From Antedon mediterranea (taxonomy: Eukaryota; Echinodermata; Crinoidea; Comatulida; Antedonidae): 64,000 nt of DNA. Positions 48,901-51,900 of the stretch are shown one piece after another; position 1 is the first letter of the stretch, and each line of letters begins with the position of its first letter. A program made the position numbers and the translations under genes. The notes beneath the pieces are model-generated. The model made no database searches. It was not told the origin of the DNA and saw only the letters and a program-made list of their open reading frames with translations. The stretch spans positions 4,818,288 to 4,882,287 of the forward strand of contig NC_092676.1 of the NCBI RefSeq assembly GCF_964355755.1, in the 5' to 3' direction.

Positions 48901-51900
48901 CCTGAATAGGGCGGACATAAGACACCTATTCAGCAAATTTTTTTTTTCATACAATAGACGGCCAGGAGACACTGTAGGGACCCAACAAAGTTTCCCCCTG
49001 AATAGGGCGGACATAAGACACCTATTCAGCAAATTTTTTTTTTCATACAATAGACGGCCAGGAGACACTGTAGGGACCCAACAAAGTTTCCCCCTGAATA
49101 GGGCGGACATAAGACACCTATTCAGCAAATTTTTTTTTTCATACAATAGACGGCCAGGGGACACTGTAGGGACCCAACAAAGTTTCCCCCTGAATAGGGC
49201 GGACATAAGACACCTATTCAGCAAATTTTTTTTTTCATACAATAGACGGCCAGGAGACACTGTAGGGACCCAACAAAGTTTCCCCCTGAATAGGGCGGAC
49301 ATAAGACACCTATTCAGCAAATTTTTTTTTTCATACAATAGACGGCCAGGAGACACTGTAGGGACGCAACAAAGTTTCCCCCTGAATAGGGCGGACATAA
49401 GACACCTATTCAGCAAATTTTTTTTTTCATACAATAGACGGCCAGGGGACACTGTAGGGACGCAACAAAGTTTCCCCCTGAATAGGGCGGACATAAGACA
49501 CCTATTCAGCAAATTTTTTTTTTCATACAATAGACGGCCAGGGGACACTGTAGGGACCCAACAAAGTTTCCCCCTGAATAGGGCGGACATAAGACACCTA
49601 TTCAGCAAATTTTTTTTTTCATACAATAGACGGCCAGGGGACACTGTAGGGACCCAACAAAGTTTCCCCCTGAATAGGGCGGACATAAGACACCTATTCA
49701 GCAAATTTTTTTGTTCATACAATAGACGGCCAGGAGACACTGTAGGGACCCAACAAAGTTTCCCCCTGAATAGGGCGGACATAAGACACCTATTCAGCAA
49801 ATTTTTTTGTTCATACAATAGACGGCCAGGGGACACTGTAGGGACCCAACAAAGTTTCCCCCTGAATAGGGCGGACATAAGACACCTATTCAGCAAATTT
49901 TTTTTTTCATACAATAGACGGCCAGGAGACACTGTAGGGACCCAACAAAGTTTCCCCCTGAATAGGGCGGACATAAGACACCTATTCAGCAAATTTTTTT
50001 GTTCATACAATAGACGGCCAGGGGACACTGTAGGGACGCAACAAAGTTTCCCCCTGAATAGGGCGGACATAAGACACCTATTCAGCAAATTTTTTTGTTC
50101 ATACAATAGACGGCCAGGAGACACTGTAGGGACCCAACAAAGTTTCCCCCTGAATAGGGCGGACATAAGACACCTATTCAGCAAATTTTTTTTTTCATAC
50201 AATAGACGGCCAGGAGACACTGTAGGGACCCAACAAAGTTTCCCCCTGAATAGGGCGGACATAAGACACCTATTCAGCAAATTTTTTTTTTCATACAATA
50301 GACGGCCAGGGGACACTGTAGGGACGCAACAAAGTTTCCCCCTGAATAGGGCGGACATAAGACACCTATTCAGCAAATTTTTTTTTTCATACAATAGACG
50401 GCCAGGAGACACTGTAGGGACGCAACAAAGTTTCCCCCTGAATAGGGCGGACATAAGACACCTATTCAGCAAATTTTTTTTTTCATACAATAGACGGCCA
50501 GGAGACACTGTAGGGACCCAACAAAGTTTCCCCCTGAATAGGGCGGACATAAGACACCTATTCAGCAAATTTTTTTTTTCATACAATAGACGGCCAGGGG
50601 ACACTGTAGGGACGCAACAAAGTTTCCCCCTGAATAGGGCGGACATAAGACACCTATTCAGCAAATTTTTTTTTTCATACAATAGACGGCCAGGAGACAC
50701 TGTAGGGACCCAACAAAGTTTCCCCCTGAATAGGGCGGACATAAGACACCTATTCAGCAAATTTTTTTTTTCATACAATAGACGGCCAGGGGACACTGTA
50801 GGGACGCAACAAAGTTTCCCCCTGAATAGGGCGGACATAAGACACCTATTCAGCAAATTTTTTTTTTCATACAATAGACGGCCAGGAGACACTGTAGGGA
50901 CCCAACAAAGTTTCCCCCTGAATAGGGCGGACATAAGACACCTATTCAGCAAATTTTTTTTTTCATACAATAGACGGCCAGGAGACACTGTAGGGACCCA
51001 ACAAAGTTTCCCCCTGAATAGGGCGGACATAAGACACCTATTCAGCAAATTTTTTTGTTCATACAATAGACGGCCAGGAGACACTGTAGGGACCCAACAA
51101 AGTTTCCCCCTGAATAGGGCGGACATAAGACACCTATTCAGCAAATTTTTTTGTTCATACAATAGACGGCCAGGAGACACTGTAGGGACCCAACAAAGTT
51201 TCCCCCTGAATAGGGCGGACATAAGACACCTATTCAGCAAATTTTTTTGTTCATACAATAGACGGCCAGGAGACACTGTAGGGACCCAACAAAGTTTCCC
51301 CCTGAATAGGGCGGACATAAGACACCTATTCAGCAAATTTTTTTTTTCATACAATAGACGGCCAGGAGACACTGTAGGGACGCAACAAAGTTTCCCCCTG
51401 AATAGGGCGGACATAAGAAGCAAATTTAGTTACTTTTAATGAATGCTCACTTATCTCTAATTTCCAAATGCCTAAAATTATAAGTTGTTTTCCCACATTG
51501 TACCATATAAAAAATGTAGTAAAAAATAGTAACAAAATTTGTTTAATTTAAGCAAATATATATATATTCATTGTGGAAAGACGAACAGGCGCCTTTTGGT
51601 GGCAGCAGTCGACATGAAGGGACCCTTAGGGGAGAATAAAGTGGTGCTATGTGTGTCGTCCTCACTTGTGCACAATTTAGCCCAGTAGGCTGTAAAGTCG
51701 CATGTTATTCCCCTAGTTAAATTTACAGTACATTCATGTTTTTCTCTTTCAGACTCTCTGAAAATGGAGCTAATTGTGTTTACAATTTTAAGTGGCAGAC
51801 AAGAGTAGCGTGTCCAGAGGAAATGTAAGTTTATCTATAGTACTAGTAATATTTTAAATAAAAGTCCTCCAATATTTGCTACCATTTCCGTGTTCCAGAG

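Noticed and set aside
46392-51423. Open frames of 667 and 1017 codons on both strands that look like giant repeat proteins
   Set aside because: They are produced by a 96-base (32-codon) tandem unit without stops. They occur on both strands, have no independent start or codon bias, and lie in an intron.
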